NCBI GenBank assembly: GCA_003223115.1
Contig: QHXW01000293.1
Span: 7,337 to 69,655 of the forward strand
DNA length: 62,319 nt
DNA from: Acidobacteriota bacterium
GTDB taxonomy: Bacteria > Acidobacteriota > Terriglobia > Bryobacterales > Bryobacteraceae
Reading direction: 5' to 3'
A program made the position numbers and the translations under genes. Below the pieces are notes generated by a model. It had not been told where the DNA came from and did not search any database. It worked only from the letters and a program-made list of their open reading frames with translations. Shown here in pieces: positions 36,206 through 44,499 of the stretch; positions within the stretch are counted from its first letter, which is position 1, and each line of letters begins with the position of its first letter.

Positions 36206-37495
36206 CTACACGAATTGATATTTTTCGGCTTTATTGTCCCAGATGACTTTCTTGCCATGCTTGAACGAGAGCGTGGCTATATGGCCGGAGATGGCGGCTT
36301 CCTGGCCGGCTGTCGGTGGCGCCACAATGGTACCCTGGCCGCGCACGGCTTCGATGAAATTGCGGAAGTGGTTGATAGCTCCGTCCTGCTCCTGGAAATC
36401 TTTCAAACCGTTCAGGTGGATCTCGGGGCGCGAGGCAATCGCAGATTCGGCATTTCGGTATTTCTCCGGATAGAAATTCAAGTCCTGGCGATTCAGAACT
36501 TCGATGGTCCCGTCGTTGCCGCAAAACTGTTCGCCATACCCATAGTGCACGTTGCCGAAATAGCAACTGTAGTTGATGTGAAACTTGTCCGGGTACTCGT
36601 AAATGGCGCTGAGCGTATCGGGGACGTCGCGGTCATCGGTGGCTTCCGACCACCGGTAAATTCCGCCCGATGCCATGCAGGTGGCCGGCACGGTCTTGCC
36701 GAGGACAAAATTCACGATGTCAGTCTGGTGCACCAGCAAGTCGGTCGAGATACCGCCCGAGTAATCCCAGTAAAGCCGCCACTGGAAATAGCGGTGCGGA
36801 TCCCAGTCTCGCTGGGGCGCGGTACCGAGAAATTTGGGCCAGTCCGTATTTTCCGGATTGGCTTCAGGCGGGACGACGTAGCGCCATGCTGGATCGTTGG
36901 GCGGCGAGTTGCGATACCAGAAGGCGCGAACGTAATGGATGTCGCCGATCATGCCCTGCTCGACCATTTCCTTCGCTTTTTTGTACAGCGATGAGCTGCG
37001 ATTCTGCGTGCCGACCTGCACGATTTTTCCGGATTTTTTCCACTCGCGCACGATGTCGAATCCTTCTTCGATGGTGTGCGCCAGCGGCTTCTCGATGTAG
37101 ACGTTCTTACCGGCCCTGAGCGCCGCAATGGTCATGTCGTGATGCAAGTGCTCGGGCGTCATGATGAAGACAGCATCGATGGACTTGTCGGCCAGCAGCT
37201 CGCGATAGTCGTTATAGGTCTTCGGCGTGATGCCGTACATGGTTTGGATGCGATCTTTCGCACGCGCGAGATGGCCGGTATACGTGTCGCAGATGGCCGT
37301 CACCACGGCGCCATTCGGTTCGGCGGTGTGCAGCCAGCTCAGGCCGGCATATCCGCGGGTACCCACGCCGATCCAGCCGATGTTCAGCCCTTCATTGGCA
37401 TTCTGGGCCTTCAGGATCGCCGGCGCGCTCAACGCAGCCGCGACCGCCGAAGTTTTCAGGAAATCGCGGCGAGGCAGGCCATCAGGCATGTTCAT
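36206..37495 (-). CDS. Tat-exported Gfo/Idh/MocA-family oxidoreductase
   Basis: 429 residues. The twin-arginine signal peptide is PRRDFLKTSAVAAALSAPAI. The NAD(P)-binding domain starts LNIGWIGVGTRGYAGLSWL, and the conserved MTPEHLHHDMTIAALRAGKN and YIEKPLAHTIEEG (catalytic Lys in EKP) follow. The C-terminal substrate domain includes HQTDIVNFVLG. A bound cofactor carried through the Tat system suggests periplasmic sugar oxidation or glycoside breakdown. This gene set is heavily expanded in Solibacter-type acidobacteria. It is upstream of an MFS permease. Confidence 0.9.
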   Translation of the reverse strand: MNMPDGLPRRDFLKTSAVAAALSAPAILKAQNANEGLNIGWIGVGTRGYAGLSWLHTAEPNGAVVTAICDTYTGHLARAKDRIQTMYGITPKTYNDYRELLADKSIDAVFIMTPEHLHHDMTIAALRAGKNVYIEKPLAHTIEEGFDIVREWKKSGKIVQVGTQNRSSSLYKKAKEMVEQGMIGDIHYVRAFWYRNSPPNDPAWRYVVPPEANPENTDWPKFLGTAPQRDWDPHRYFQWRLYWDYSGGISTDLLVHQTDIVNFVLGKTVPATCMASGGIYRWSEATDDRDVPDTLSAIYEYPDKFHINYSCYFGNVHYGYGEQFCGNDGTIEVLNRQDLNFYPEKYRNAESAIASRPEIHLNGLKDFQEQDGAINHFRNFIEAVRGQGTIVAPPTAGQEAAISGHIATLSFKHGKKVIWDNKAEKYQFV

Positions 37496-37594
37496 TCTCC
37501 TGTGAATTTTCTTGTGGTAGGACCATGATAACAGCGCCGGCGAATGGCTCCATGAAGGTGCAGGAAACGGTACCGCGAGTTCAGGACGGACCGA

Positions 37595-37950
37595 TTACGC
37601 CGGCGTGATCACGCCGGGCACGATGGGGTTGATTTCGACGACTACTCGATTGCGGCCTGCGATCTTGGCGCGGTATAGAGCCTTGTCGGTTACCAGCATG
37701 AAAGCAAAGGCATCGTCAGTTGAGCCCGATTCAGCGGCTTGGGAATGTAGTCGGTGGCGCCAGCGGCTAGAGCCTGGTCCAGCCACTCACTTTCATCGTG
37801 CGCGCTGATCATCAGAATCGGAAGATTTTCGGAGCCCGGCGCGGCTCTGATGTGCTTGCATGCCTGGATGCCGCTGATTTCAGGCATCAGGACATCCATG
37901 ATCACCAACTCGACGGCTGGAGTATTCACGAGTCCGGGCATTCGCCTACC
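37595..37950 (-). pseudogene. Receiver-GGDEF response regulator remnant
   Basis: Two pieces of a diguanylate-cyclase response regulator. The receiver part reads VELVIMDVLMPEISGIQACK (phospho-Asp in MDVLMP) to LAAGATDYIPKPLN. It is followed directly, in another frame, by the end of a GGDEF domain, MLVTDKALYRAKIAGRNRVV. The catalytic GGDEF core between them and the start of the receiver are missing. A deletion joined receiver to the cyclase tail. No function is expected. Confidence 0.8.
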
Positions 37951-38032
37951 GCGAACTTTTGATTGACGCGGGATTGGGGGTCAGGAGCGGGATTGCGGGT
38001 CAAAAGCGACTGGACAGCCAACTGGCGTCAGG

Positions 38033-38719
38033 TTAAACCAAGTGGCCGGGGTGTGCCTGCTTGTCGGCCAGGAGCTGGCGCAGATCGGAGATCCAGTGGT
38101 CGGGCTGCCATTTCTCGAGTTCGGCTGTCGCGCCATAGCCGTAAGTTACAGCGCAGATCTTCACGCCCACGCGCCGGCCCGCTTCCATATCGGCCGGAGA
38201 ATCGCCTACGAGAAGGCACTCGTTCGGGTTTGCGCCCAGCGCTTTCATCGCGGCCAGCACTACGTCCGGCGCCGGCTTGCAGGGGATGCCGTCGGAACCC
38301 TGAATGTGATCGAAATACGGCAGCAAACCAAAATGTTCAAGCACCATCTTGGTGCCGCCAGTGCTCTTTGTTGTCGCGGTGGACTTTCGTCCCTGAAGTT
38401 TAGCCAGCGCTTCGGCGACTCCCGGATATACGCGGGTCTCTACATGCTTCCGGCCCCGATAGAGTGCCGAGTACTGTTGGCTGAGCTCGTCCATCCGCGT
38501 GTCAGAGCACCCCGGCAGCAGCGCGGAAAAGACGGCGCGTAATTCGAGTCCGATGTAGTCGCGCAGGAACTCAAAGGTGACCGGCGGGCAACCGGCCGAG
38601 GAGAGCACCTCCATCTGTGCCGCGCAGATGTCGCGGGCCGAATCGAGCAGCGTGCCGTCGATGTCGAACAGATAGACAGGATAGGCCGGGACCATCTTTG
38701 CGGAATGGCGAAGCTCCAC
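38033..38719 (-). CDS. HAD-family hydrolase, phosphoglycolate phosphatase-like
   Basis: 228 residues. HAD motif I is YLFDIDGTLLDSARD near residue 17, with the nucleophile and acid Asp. Motif II lies in the region ATTKSTGGTK (Thr/Lys) near 117, motif III Lys in GIPCKPAPDV near 145, and motif IV is CLLVGDSPADMEAGR near 170. A helical cap lies between I and II. Sequence order is that of Gph/pyrophosphatase PpaX-like enzymes. The substrate is not certain. Confidence 0.85.
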   Translation of the reverse strand: MELRHSAKMVPAYPVYLFDIDGTLLDSARDICAAQMEVLSSAGCPPVTFEFLRDYIGLELRAVFSALLPGCSDTRMDELSQQYSALYRGRKHVETRVYPGVAEALAKLQGRKSTATTKSTGGTKMVLEHFGLLPYFDHIQGSDGIPCKPAPDVVLAAMKALGANPNECLLVGDSPADMEAGRRVGVKICAVTYGYGATAELEKWQPDHWISDLRQLLADKQAHPGHLV

Positions 38720-38759
38720 AGCTCCACTCTATGATTTTCGCGGAATGCGCAGACGAGTT

Positions 38760-39572
38760 TTAATCAGCGGGTTTCGGTCGCGGGGTGGCGTCACCCGGTT
38801 CCATGCCCATGGCCCACTTCACCGCTTCAATCCACATATGTTGAATGTCGGGGCGATCCCAAACCTGCTCCTCGTGCCCTAAAGAGGAATAAAACACGTG
38901 GCCTTTTCCATAGTTTCGGACCCAGGTGACGGCGAAATCCTTGTCGGTGCGGTGCACGGTTTTTTTAGTCAGGTCGACGGAAGTGGCGTCCAGGCTCATC
39001 AGCACGCGCACGCGGTCGCGTGAGAACTCTTTGAACTGATAGATCTCATCGGTGATCTCGAAAGAAGCGGGGAAATCGCGGGTGGCCGGGAAGGTGCGAT
39101 CTTCCACGTTGACGCGCACTTTTTGGTGCCAGGGATGTTCGTTGAAATAGCCGCCGATCATCTCGCCATACTCGGGCCATTTATACAAAGTGTCGGTGGC
39201 CGAGTGGGTCCCCAGAAATCCTTTGCCGTCGTCCTTTACGAACGCCAGGAGAGCGGCCTTTTGCTCATCGTCCAGGGGTAGTTCGAGGGTGGTGTAAAAC
39301 ATGATGGCATCGAAATAATCCAGGTTCTTGCCATTCATGGGCAATTTTTTCTTGGTGATGAGCTGCGTGTCGGTGCGGATGAAGGTATCCCAAAGACCAG
39401 TCTGCTGGCCCAGCTTCCACATCGTGGCAAGACCGTGGCTCACCGAGTCATGCTGATAGCCGGCGGACATCCCGATGGCCAGCAATTTCTTGCGCTTGGC
39501 ATGCTCGTCCTGGGCGGAGGCGCCGGCGGCAAGAACCAGAAGCAGTGCGGTGAAAAAGGCGAATTGTCTCAT
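38760..39572 (-). CDS. ThuA-like exported protein
   Basis: 270 residues. Signal peptide FAFFTALLLVLAAGASAQ, then a ThuA/DUF1080-neighbour flavodoxin-like domain: LAIGMSAGYQHDSVSHGLAT near residue 35, GFLGTHSATDTLYKWPEYGE near 135 and WVRNYGKGHVFYSSLGHEEQ near 220. The family was named for trehalose utilisation, but in acidobacteria and planctomycetes it is a common exported protein linked to glycan oxidation. A periplasmic role is inferred. Confidence 0.85.
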   Translation of the reverse strand: MRQFAFFTALLLVLAAGASAQDEHAKRKKLLAIGMSAGYQHDSVSHGLATMWKLGQQTGLWDTFIRTDTQLITKKKLPMNGKNLDYFDAIMFYTTLELPLDDEQKAALLAFVKDDGKGFLGTHSATDTLYKWPEYGEMIGGYFNEHPWHQKVRVNVEDRTFPATRDFPASFEITDEIYQFKEFSRDRVRVLMSLDATSVDLTKKTVHRTDKDFAVTWVRNYGKGHVFYSSLGHEEQVWDRPDIQHMWIEAVKWAMGMEPGDATPRPKPAD

Positions 39573-39691
39573 TCGGGAGACCTCGGAAAAATCATCTCAC
39601 CCGGCTCGTACGCGCGCAAGTTCCCAAAATGCCGGGTCGCTGCGATTGCGGCAGGCCTCGCGCAATTCAGGATGCCGCGGCCGCTCGAACG

Positions 39692-40759
39692 TTATTCGAG
39701 CAGCCGGATGCGGTGCGACTCGCTGTCGCCGATGTAGATGCGGCCGTCGGGCGCGACGAAGATTCCGTGCGGGCGCGACAGGCTGCACTTGAGTGGATCG
39801 CCATCGGGTCCACTACCGCGTTCGCCGGTTCCCACAACGGTGCGTATGATGCCGGTCGCGAGATCAATGCTGCGGATGGTGTGGCTTTCGGTATCGGCGA
39901 TGTACAGGCTGCGATCGGGCGCGTAAGCGATGCCTTTCGGCCCCGAGAGCTGTGCCATGCGCGCGGGACCACCGTCGCCCGAATAGCCTTTCTCGCCGGT
40001 ACCCGCGACGTGAAAAATCCGCCGCCGCCGGGAATCGATCCGGTACACGGCGTTGCCCTCGCGCAGCGCCACGTAAAGATTTCCCTCCGGATCCACTGCA
40101 ATGGCGCGCGGCCCGTTCAGAGGCGTGCCGTCAAGCGTCGCGCCGTCCGGTGTAGTGCCGCCCTCGCCGGTCCCTGCGAACGTCGTAATGGTTCCGGCGG
40201 TGAGGTCGACGCGCCTGATGCGATGGTTGCCGATGTCGCAGATGAGCAGGGCACCGTCAGGTGCAATGGCGATGCTGTGCGGTTGGCGGAGTTGGGCTTT
40301 CGCCGCAGCCCCGCCGTCGCCAGAGAAACCCGCCGTGCCGGTGCCGGCAGCCGTGGTGATCACATTCGTATCCGCGTCCACGCGCCGCACGATATGGTTC
40401 TGCATTTCGACGAAATACATATTGCCGGACCGGTCGAACCTGACTTCATAAGGTTGGTTGAGCGAAGCCTCGAGCGCGGGGCCGCCGTCACCGGAATAGC
40501 CAGCGCGCCCGTTTCCTGCAACGGTCGAGATGATTTGCCTCTTCAGATCCAGACGCCGCAGGCGATGGTTGTCGACCTCACAAAAATAGAGGGCGCCATC
40601 CGGTCCAAGTGTAAGGCCATAGGGATTGTTGATCTGTGCACGCGAGGCCGGGCCGCCATCACCTAAGAATCCAGCGACACCGGTGCCCGCGATTGTCGCG
40701 ATCCGTTTTGGACCCGCGGCGAGGGCCAGGGCAGCGCACAAGATTGCGAGCTTACGCAT
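39692..40759 (-). CDS. Exported NHL-repeat beta-propeller protein
   Basis: 355 residues. Signal peptide LAILCAALALAAG, then about six NHL-type repeats each carrying a GxxGDGGPAxxAQ segment and a DGxLYxxDxxNHRIRRVD segment (for example GTGVAGFLGDGGPASRAQIN and NPYGLTLGPDGALYFCEVDN). The repeats predict a six-bladed propeller. Such proteins are numerous in Solibacter-like genomes; role unknown, perhaps ligand binding at the cell surface. Its start overlaps the GT9 gene by 8 bp. Confidence 0.88.
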   Translation of the reverse strand: MRKLAILCAALALAAGPKRIATIAGTGVAGFLGDGGPASRAQINNPYGLTLGPDGALYFCEVDNHRLRRLDLKRQIISTVAGNGRAGYSGDGGPALEASLNQPYEVRFDRSGNMYFVEMQNHIVRRVDADTNVITTAAGTGTAGFSGDGGAAAKAQLRQPHSIAIAPDGALLICDIGNHRIRRVDLTAGTITTFAGTGEGGTTPDGATLDGTPLNGPRAIAVDPEGNLYVALREGNAVYRIDSRRRRIFHVAGTGEKGYSGDGGPARMAQLSGPKGIAYAPDRSLYIADTESHTIRSIDLATGIIRTVVGTGERGSGPDGDPLKCSLSRPHGIFVAPDGRIYIGDSESHRIRLLE

Positions 40760-41594
40760 CGGCCAGCGAGTCTAACACAACGGCGGCGACTTCCTCTACT
40801 GAAATCTGATCGAGCGCCGGTCTCGCGATCACGCGCACATTATCGCCGCGCGGCGCCCAGACGTCCGGATCGGTAGGCCCGAAAATTGCCACCACTCGCG
40901 TTCCGGCAGCGGCGGCCAGATGCGCAATGCCCGAATCATTTCCAATGTAGACACGGGCGCCCGCGAGCCAGCAGGCCAGTTCGTAAAGATCGGCCTTGCG
41001 CACCACGGCGGCGGCTTGGGCCTCGGGCAACCGGTCCTCTGGCCCGAGGCACCAGCGAACCGGCATCGTAGCTTCGAGTTTCTGCGCGAGCGCCTGATAC
41101 CGCTCGAGCGGCCAGCATTTTTTCAGGCTTCCTGAAAATGGATGGATCACGGTAAGTCCAGCGGCGTCATCCGGTCCGTGCTCTGGGCATTCAATCCGGG
41201 GAATGGCCTGTTCCTGCGCTTGCGGGCACACGTGCCGCAGATAGAAATCCGCCGCGTGCATCCTGCAATTTTCAGGCGGAATCGCGGTTAAAAACTGAAA
41301 GCGCAATCCGAGCGTCTCGACTGTATCGCGGAACTCCGGACGCGCCGAGCCATACCAGGAAACGATGGAATCGAATCCACGGAGTTCCTGAACCAGCCCG
41401 GCGGGCGGGTCGATCTCGAGCATATCTAATCCAGTGGAGGCGATGGATCGGGTACGGGCGGCAAATCGCGCCAGCGGCAGGTTTTGTGTGCCGGCCCAGA
41501 TTTCGAGGTAATCGGTTCGGAGGCGCTCCATGGCGGGCAGCGATAGAATGAAGTCGCCAATCGCCCCAGGCCGGATGATGAGTCTGTGGGTCAT
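40752..41594 (-). CDS. Family 9 glycosyltransferase (heptosyltransferase-like)
   Basis: 280 residues of the ADP-heptose:LPS heptosyltransferase type. N-terminal RLIIRPGAIGDFILSLPAME contains the catalytic-region Asp, and VIHPFSGSLKKCWPLERYQA and ARVYIGNDSGIAHLAAAAGT supply the donor-binding site. Ends AIFGPTDPDVWAPRG, also typical. The protein is shorter than enteric WaaC/WaaF but in range. It likely adds a core sugar to a surface lipid. It is divergent from cysM, with 97 bp between them. Confidence 0.88.
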   Translation of the reverse strand: MTHRLIIRPGAIGDFILSLPAMERLRTDYLEIWAGTQNLPLARFAARTRSIASTGLDMLEIDPPAGLVQELRGFDSIVSWYGSARPEFRDTVETLGLRFQFLTAIPPENCRMHAADFYLRHVCPQAQEQAIPRIECPEHGPDDAAGLTVIHPFSGSLKKCWPLERYQALAQKLEATMPVRWCLGPEDRLPEAQAAAVVRKADLYELACWLAGARVYIGNDSGIAHLAAAAGTRVVAIFGPTDPDVWAPRGDNVRVIARPALDQISVEEVAAVVLDSLADA

Positions 41595-41608
41595 TCTGAA
41601 TCATCCTA

Positions 41609-41642
41609 TTGTTGACAGAGATTTGGGGGTTGTTGACAGAGA
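41609..41642. promoter_or_regulatory. 21-bp-spaced direct repeat overlapping the cysM promoter
   Basis: TTGTTGACAGAGA occurs at 41609-41621 and again at 41630-41642, exactly 21 bp (two helical turns) apart. The second copy contains the -35 TTGACA. This geometry suggests an operator for a regulator dimer binding one face of the DNA. No cognate regulator is known. Confidence 0.6.
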
Positions 41643-41660
41643 CTCGCGGGCTGCTAGAAT
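41633..41660 (+). promoter_or_regulatory. Sigma70-type promoter for the cysM operon
   Basis: TTGACA (41633-41638), a 16-base spacer and TAGAAT (41655-41660), followed by about 30 bases to ATG 41692. Confidence 0.7.
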
Positions 41661-41691
41661 GAGTAAGAGTAATTCCTTTTGATTCAGAGAC

Positions 41692-42639
41692 ATGGCACAG
41701 GCGGTTTCCATTTCGAGAGGAACTGAGCGAACCGACATCTTGTCGCAGATCGGGAAAACGCCGCTCATACGGTTGACCCGGATCACGGCCGATTTGCCCG
41801 GAATCGAAATCTACGGCAAGGCCGAATACGCGAACCCCGGCGGTAGCGTCAAGGACCGGCCGGCGCTCAGTATGATTCTGGACGGCGAGCGCACCGGAAA
41901 ACTGACGCGCGCGCGCACACTGATCGACGCCACTAGCGGCAATACCGGCATCGCCTACGCCATGATTGCGGCGGTTAAGGGCTACAAAGTCAAACTGTGC
42001 CTGCCGCAGAAGGCGTCGCTCGAGCGCAAGCGCATTCTCATGGCCTATGGCGCGGAAATCGTGTACACCGATCCGGCCGAGGGCTCCGACGGCGCCATCC
42101 GGAAATGCCGCGAAATATACCAAGCCGACCCGGACAGCTATTTCTATCCGGACCAATACAATAATCCAGCGAACTGGATTGCGCACTATGAGACGACGGG
42201 CACGGAAATCATAGAGCAGACCGGCGGGCGTATGACGCACTTCGTCACCGCTCTGGGAACCAGCGGCACGTTCGTAGGTGTGACGCGGAGGCTGCGGCAC
42301 GAAATGCCGGACGTGAAATGCTATTCGGTACAGCCGTCGAGCGGCTTTCATGGTCTGGAGGGATTGAAGCACATGCCCACGGCGATGGTTCCCGGCATTT
42401 ACGACGATACACTCGCCGACGGCAATCTCTGGGTCGAGACCGAGGACGCCTATAAGATGGTCCGCAGACTGGCGCGCGAGGAGGGCCTGCTGGTGGGAAT
42501 TTCCTCCGGAGCGAACGTCGTTGCGGCGCTGCAGGTTGCCCATGAGCTGCACCGGGAAGGCAAAGCCGGCGCGATCGTCACGGTATTTTGCGACGGCGCC
42601 GACAAGTACCTGAGCGAACAGTTCTGGGACGAGGAATGA
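41692..42639 (+). CDS. cysM: PLP-dependent cysteine synthase, CysM type
   Basis: 315 residues. PLP lysine in KAEYANPGGSVKDRPALSMI near residue 50, the substrate loop TSGNTGIAYA near 85, and the phosphate-binding loop TALGTSGTFVG near 185; ends with the usual SGANVVAALQ region. Two pathways are possible: O-acetylserine plus sulfide, or O-phosphoserine plus a carrier thiocarboxylate, as in Mycobacterium CysM. The next two genes encode a Mec-like peptidase and a CysO-containing fusion, which supports the second. Its stop overlaps the Mec start (ATGA). First gene of a four-gene operon under a strong promoter. Confidence 0.92.
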   Translation: MAQAVSISRGTERTDILSQIGKTPLIRLTRITADLPGIEIYGKAEYANPGGSVKDRPALSMILDGERTGKLTRARTLIDATSGNTGIAYAMIAAVKGYKVKLCLPQKASLERKRILMAYGAEIVYTDPAEGSDGAIRKCREIYQADPDSYFYPDQYNNPANWIAHYETTGTEIIEQTGGRMTHFVTALGTSGTFVGVTRRLRHEMPDVKCYSVQPSSGFHGLEGLKHMPTAMVPGIYDDTLADGNLWVETEDAYKMVRRLAREEGLLVGISSGANVVAALQVAHELHREGKAGAIVTVFCDGADKYLSEQFWDEE

Positions 42640-43052
42640 TCCGGATCGAAGCCGAACCCTGGCGCAAAATGGTGGAACATGCGCGGGCGACATATCCGTA
42701 CGAATGTTGCGGCGCCCTGCTCGGTTCGGTGGATGGAGACGGCAGCAAGGTGGTGACTCGCGCCCTGCCGCTAGAGAACGCTTCCGAGGGCGAGAAGCGC
42801 GTGCACTACGTGATGCGGCCCAAGGACATGCTCATGGCAGACCAGGAGGCGCGCCGGGAGCGCCTGGACATCGTGGGCTTCTACCATTCGCACCCGGACT
42901 GTGACGCATATTTCTCCGAAACCGACCGCAAGAATTCCTACTGGTATTCGTTCGTGGTAATGTCGATTCGCAAGGGTGAATTTGACCACGCGAACAGTTA
43001 CATCCCGAATGCGGAGCAGACCGACTTCAAGAAGGAAGAACTGATTTACTGA
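42636..43052 (+). CDS. JAMM/MPN+ metallopeptidase, Mec-like
   Basis: 138 residues of the Mov34/MPN/PAD-1 (M67) family. The full zinc motif is visible: catalytic Glu23 in YPYECCGALLG, and H84-x-H86-x7-S94-x2-D97 in GFYHSHPDCDAYFSETD. In mycobacteria Mec removes newly made cysteine from the C-terminus of CysO. Here the carrier is fused in front of the E1 domain in the adjacent gene, so this peptidase could also cut after the internal Gly-Gly. It overlaps cysM by 4 bp and is followed 1 bp later by the fusion gene. A soluble cytoplasmic protein. Confidence 0.9.
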   Translation: MIRIEAEPWRKMVEHARATYPYECCGALLGSVDGDGSKVVTRALPLENASEGEKRVHYVMRPKDMLMADQEARRERLDIVGFYHSHPDCDAYFSETDRKNSYWYSFVVMSIRKGEFDHANSYIPNAEQTDFKKEELIY

Positions 43053-43053
43053 A

Positions 43054-44499
43054 ATGCCTAAAGTCTTAATTCCAACACCCCTGCGGCAGTACGCAGGCAA
43101 GCAGGACGCAGTGGAACTGGGCGGCCGAACCGTCGGCGAAGTCTTGACGGAGCTGACCGGTAAGTACCAGGATCTTCGCAGACAGCTTTACAACGATGAA
43201 GGCAAGCTGCGGAGCTTCGTCAATGTGTATCTCAACGACGAAGACATCCGCTATCTGAAAAAAGAAGGCACGCCGGTGAAGGATGGCGACACCATCTCGA
43301 TTGTGCCCAGTATCGCCGGAGGCGCGACAACGGTGGACGCCCCGCCGCAGCCCGCGACGCTTTCGAAAGAAGAGATTCTGCGCTACAGCCGGCACCTGAT
43401 CATGCCCGAAGTGGGCATGGAAGGCCAGCTCAAGCTGAAAAGCGCCAAGGTGCTGCTCATCGGCGCAGGCGGGCTGGGCGCTCCGCTGGGGATGTATCTG
43501 GCGGCCGCTGGCGTGGGTCGAATCGGAGTAGTGGATTTCGACGTCGTGGATTTCACCAACCTGCAGCGGCAGGTGATTCACGGCAGCAGCGACGTCGGGC
43601 GCAAGAAGCTGGATTCAGCGGCCGAGACGATGAACGAGATCAACCCGTACGTGCAGATCGATAAGCACGACACGGCGCTCACGAGTGAGAACGCGCTGGA
43701 GTTATTTCGAGATTACGACATCGTGGTCGATGGCACGGACAATTTCCCGACACGCTATTTGGTGAACGATGCATGCGTGCTGACCGGCAAGCCGAATGTT
43801 TACGGATCGATTTTCCGTTTCGAGGGACAAACGACGGTGTTCGCCTACCAGGGCGGGCCGTGCTATCGCTGCCTCTATCCCGAGCCGCCACCTCCGGGAC
43901 TTGTGCCAAGCTGCGCTGAAGGCGGAGTGCTGGGAATTCTGCCCGGCACCATCGGGTTAATCCAGGCCACCGAAACCGTGAAGCTGATCCTAGGCAAGGG
44001 CGAGCCGCTGGTGGGACGGCTGCTGCTCTACGATGCGCTGGCCATGCGCTTCCGGGAACTCAAGCTGCGTAAGAATCCCGAATGCCCCGTGTGCGGCACA
44101 CATCCGACCATCACCAAGCTCATCGACTACCAGGAATTCTGCGGCATTCCGCAGCACGAGCCTACGCCCGCGGCTTCGGGCATTCCGGAAATTGATCCGA
44201 CCGAAGTGAAGGCCAAACTTGATCGCCACGAGCCGTTCGTGCTGATCGACGTGCGCGAGCCGCATGAATGGCAGATCGGCCATATACCATACGCGAAACT
44301 CATCCCGCTGGGTGAATTGCCCGCGCGCGTGAATGAGCTGAACTCCGCCGATGAGATCGTGGCGCACTGCAAAAGCGGCATGCGCAGCGCAAAAGCGGTC
44401 GAGTTCCTCCAGAAAGCCGGTTTCCGCAAAGTGAAGAACATGAAGGGCGGCATTCTGGCCTGGAGCGACAAAGTCGACCCGAGCGTCCCGAAGTATTAG
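43054..44499 (+). CDS. CysO-like ubiquitin-fold carrier fused to MoeB/ThiF E1-like enzyme and rhodanese
   Basis: 481 residues with three modules. 1) Residues 1-90: a MoaD/ThiS/CysO beta-grasp carrier ending VPSIAGG with Gly-Gly at 89-90. 2) A Pro-rich linker (91-103), then a ThiF/MoeB adenylating domain about 104-345. It shows GAGGLGAPLG (137-146), DGTDNFPTRY, putative catalytic Cys287 in VPSCAEGG, and the zinc-like Cys pairs C270/C273 and C344/C347. 3) A rhodanese about 375-481 with persulfide Cys439 in HCKSGMRSA. MoeZ of mycobacteria has modules 2 and 3; fusion with its own carrier in front is unusual. The carrier C-terminus is internal, so thiocarboxylate formation would need cleavage after Gly90. 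Confidence 0.92.
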   Translation: MPKVLIPTPLRQYAGKQDAVELGGRTVGEVLTELTGKYQDLRRQLYNDEGKLRSFVNVYLNDEDIRYLKKEGTPVKDGDTISIVPSIAGGATTVDAPPQPATLSKEEILRYSRHLIMPEVGMEGQLKLKSAKVLLIGAGGLGAPLGMYLAAAGVGRIGVVDFDVVDFTNLQRQVIHGSSDVGRKKLDSAAETMNEINPYVQIDKHDTALTSENALELFRDYDIVVDGTDNFPTRYLVNDACVLTGKPNVYGSIFRFEGQTTVFAYQGGPCYRCLYPEPPPPGLVPSCAEGGVLGILPGTIGLIQATETVKLILGKGEPLVGRLLLYDALAMRFRELKLRKNPECPVCGTHPTITKLIDYQEFCGIPQHEPTPAASGIPEIDPTEVKAKLDRHEPFVLIDVREPHEWQIGHIPYAKLIPLGELPARVNELNSADEIVAHCKSGMRSAKAVEFLQKAGFRKVKNMKGGILAWSDKVDPSVPKY

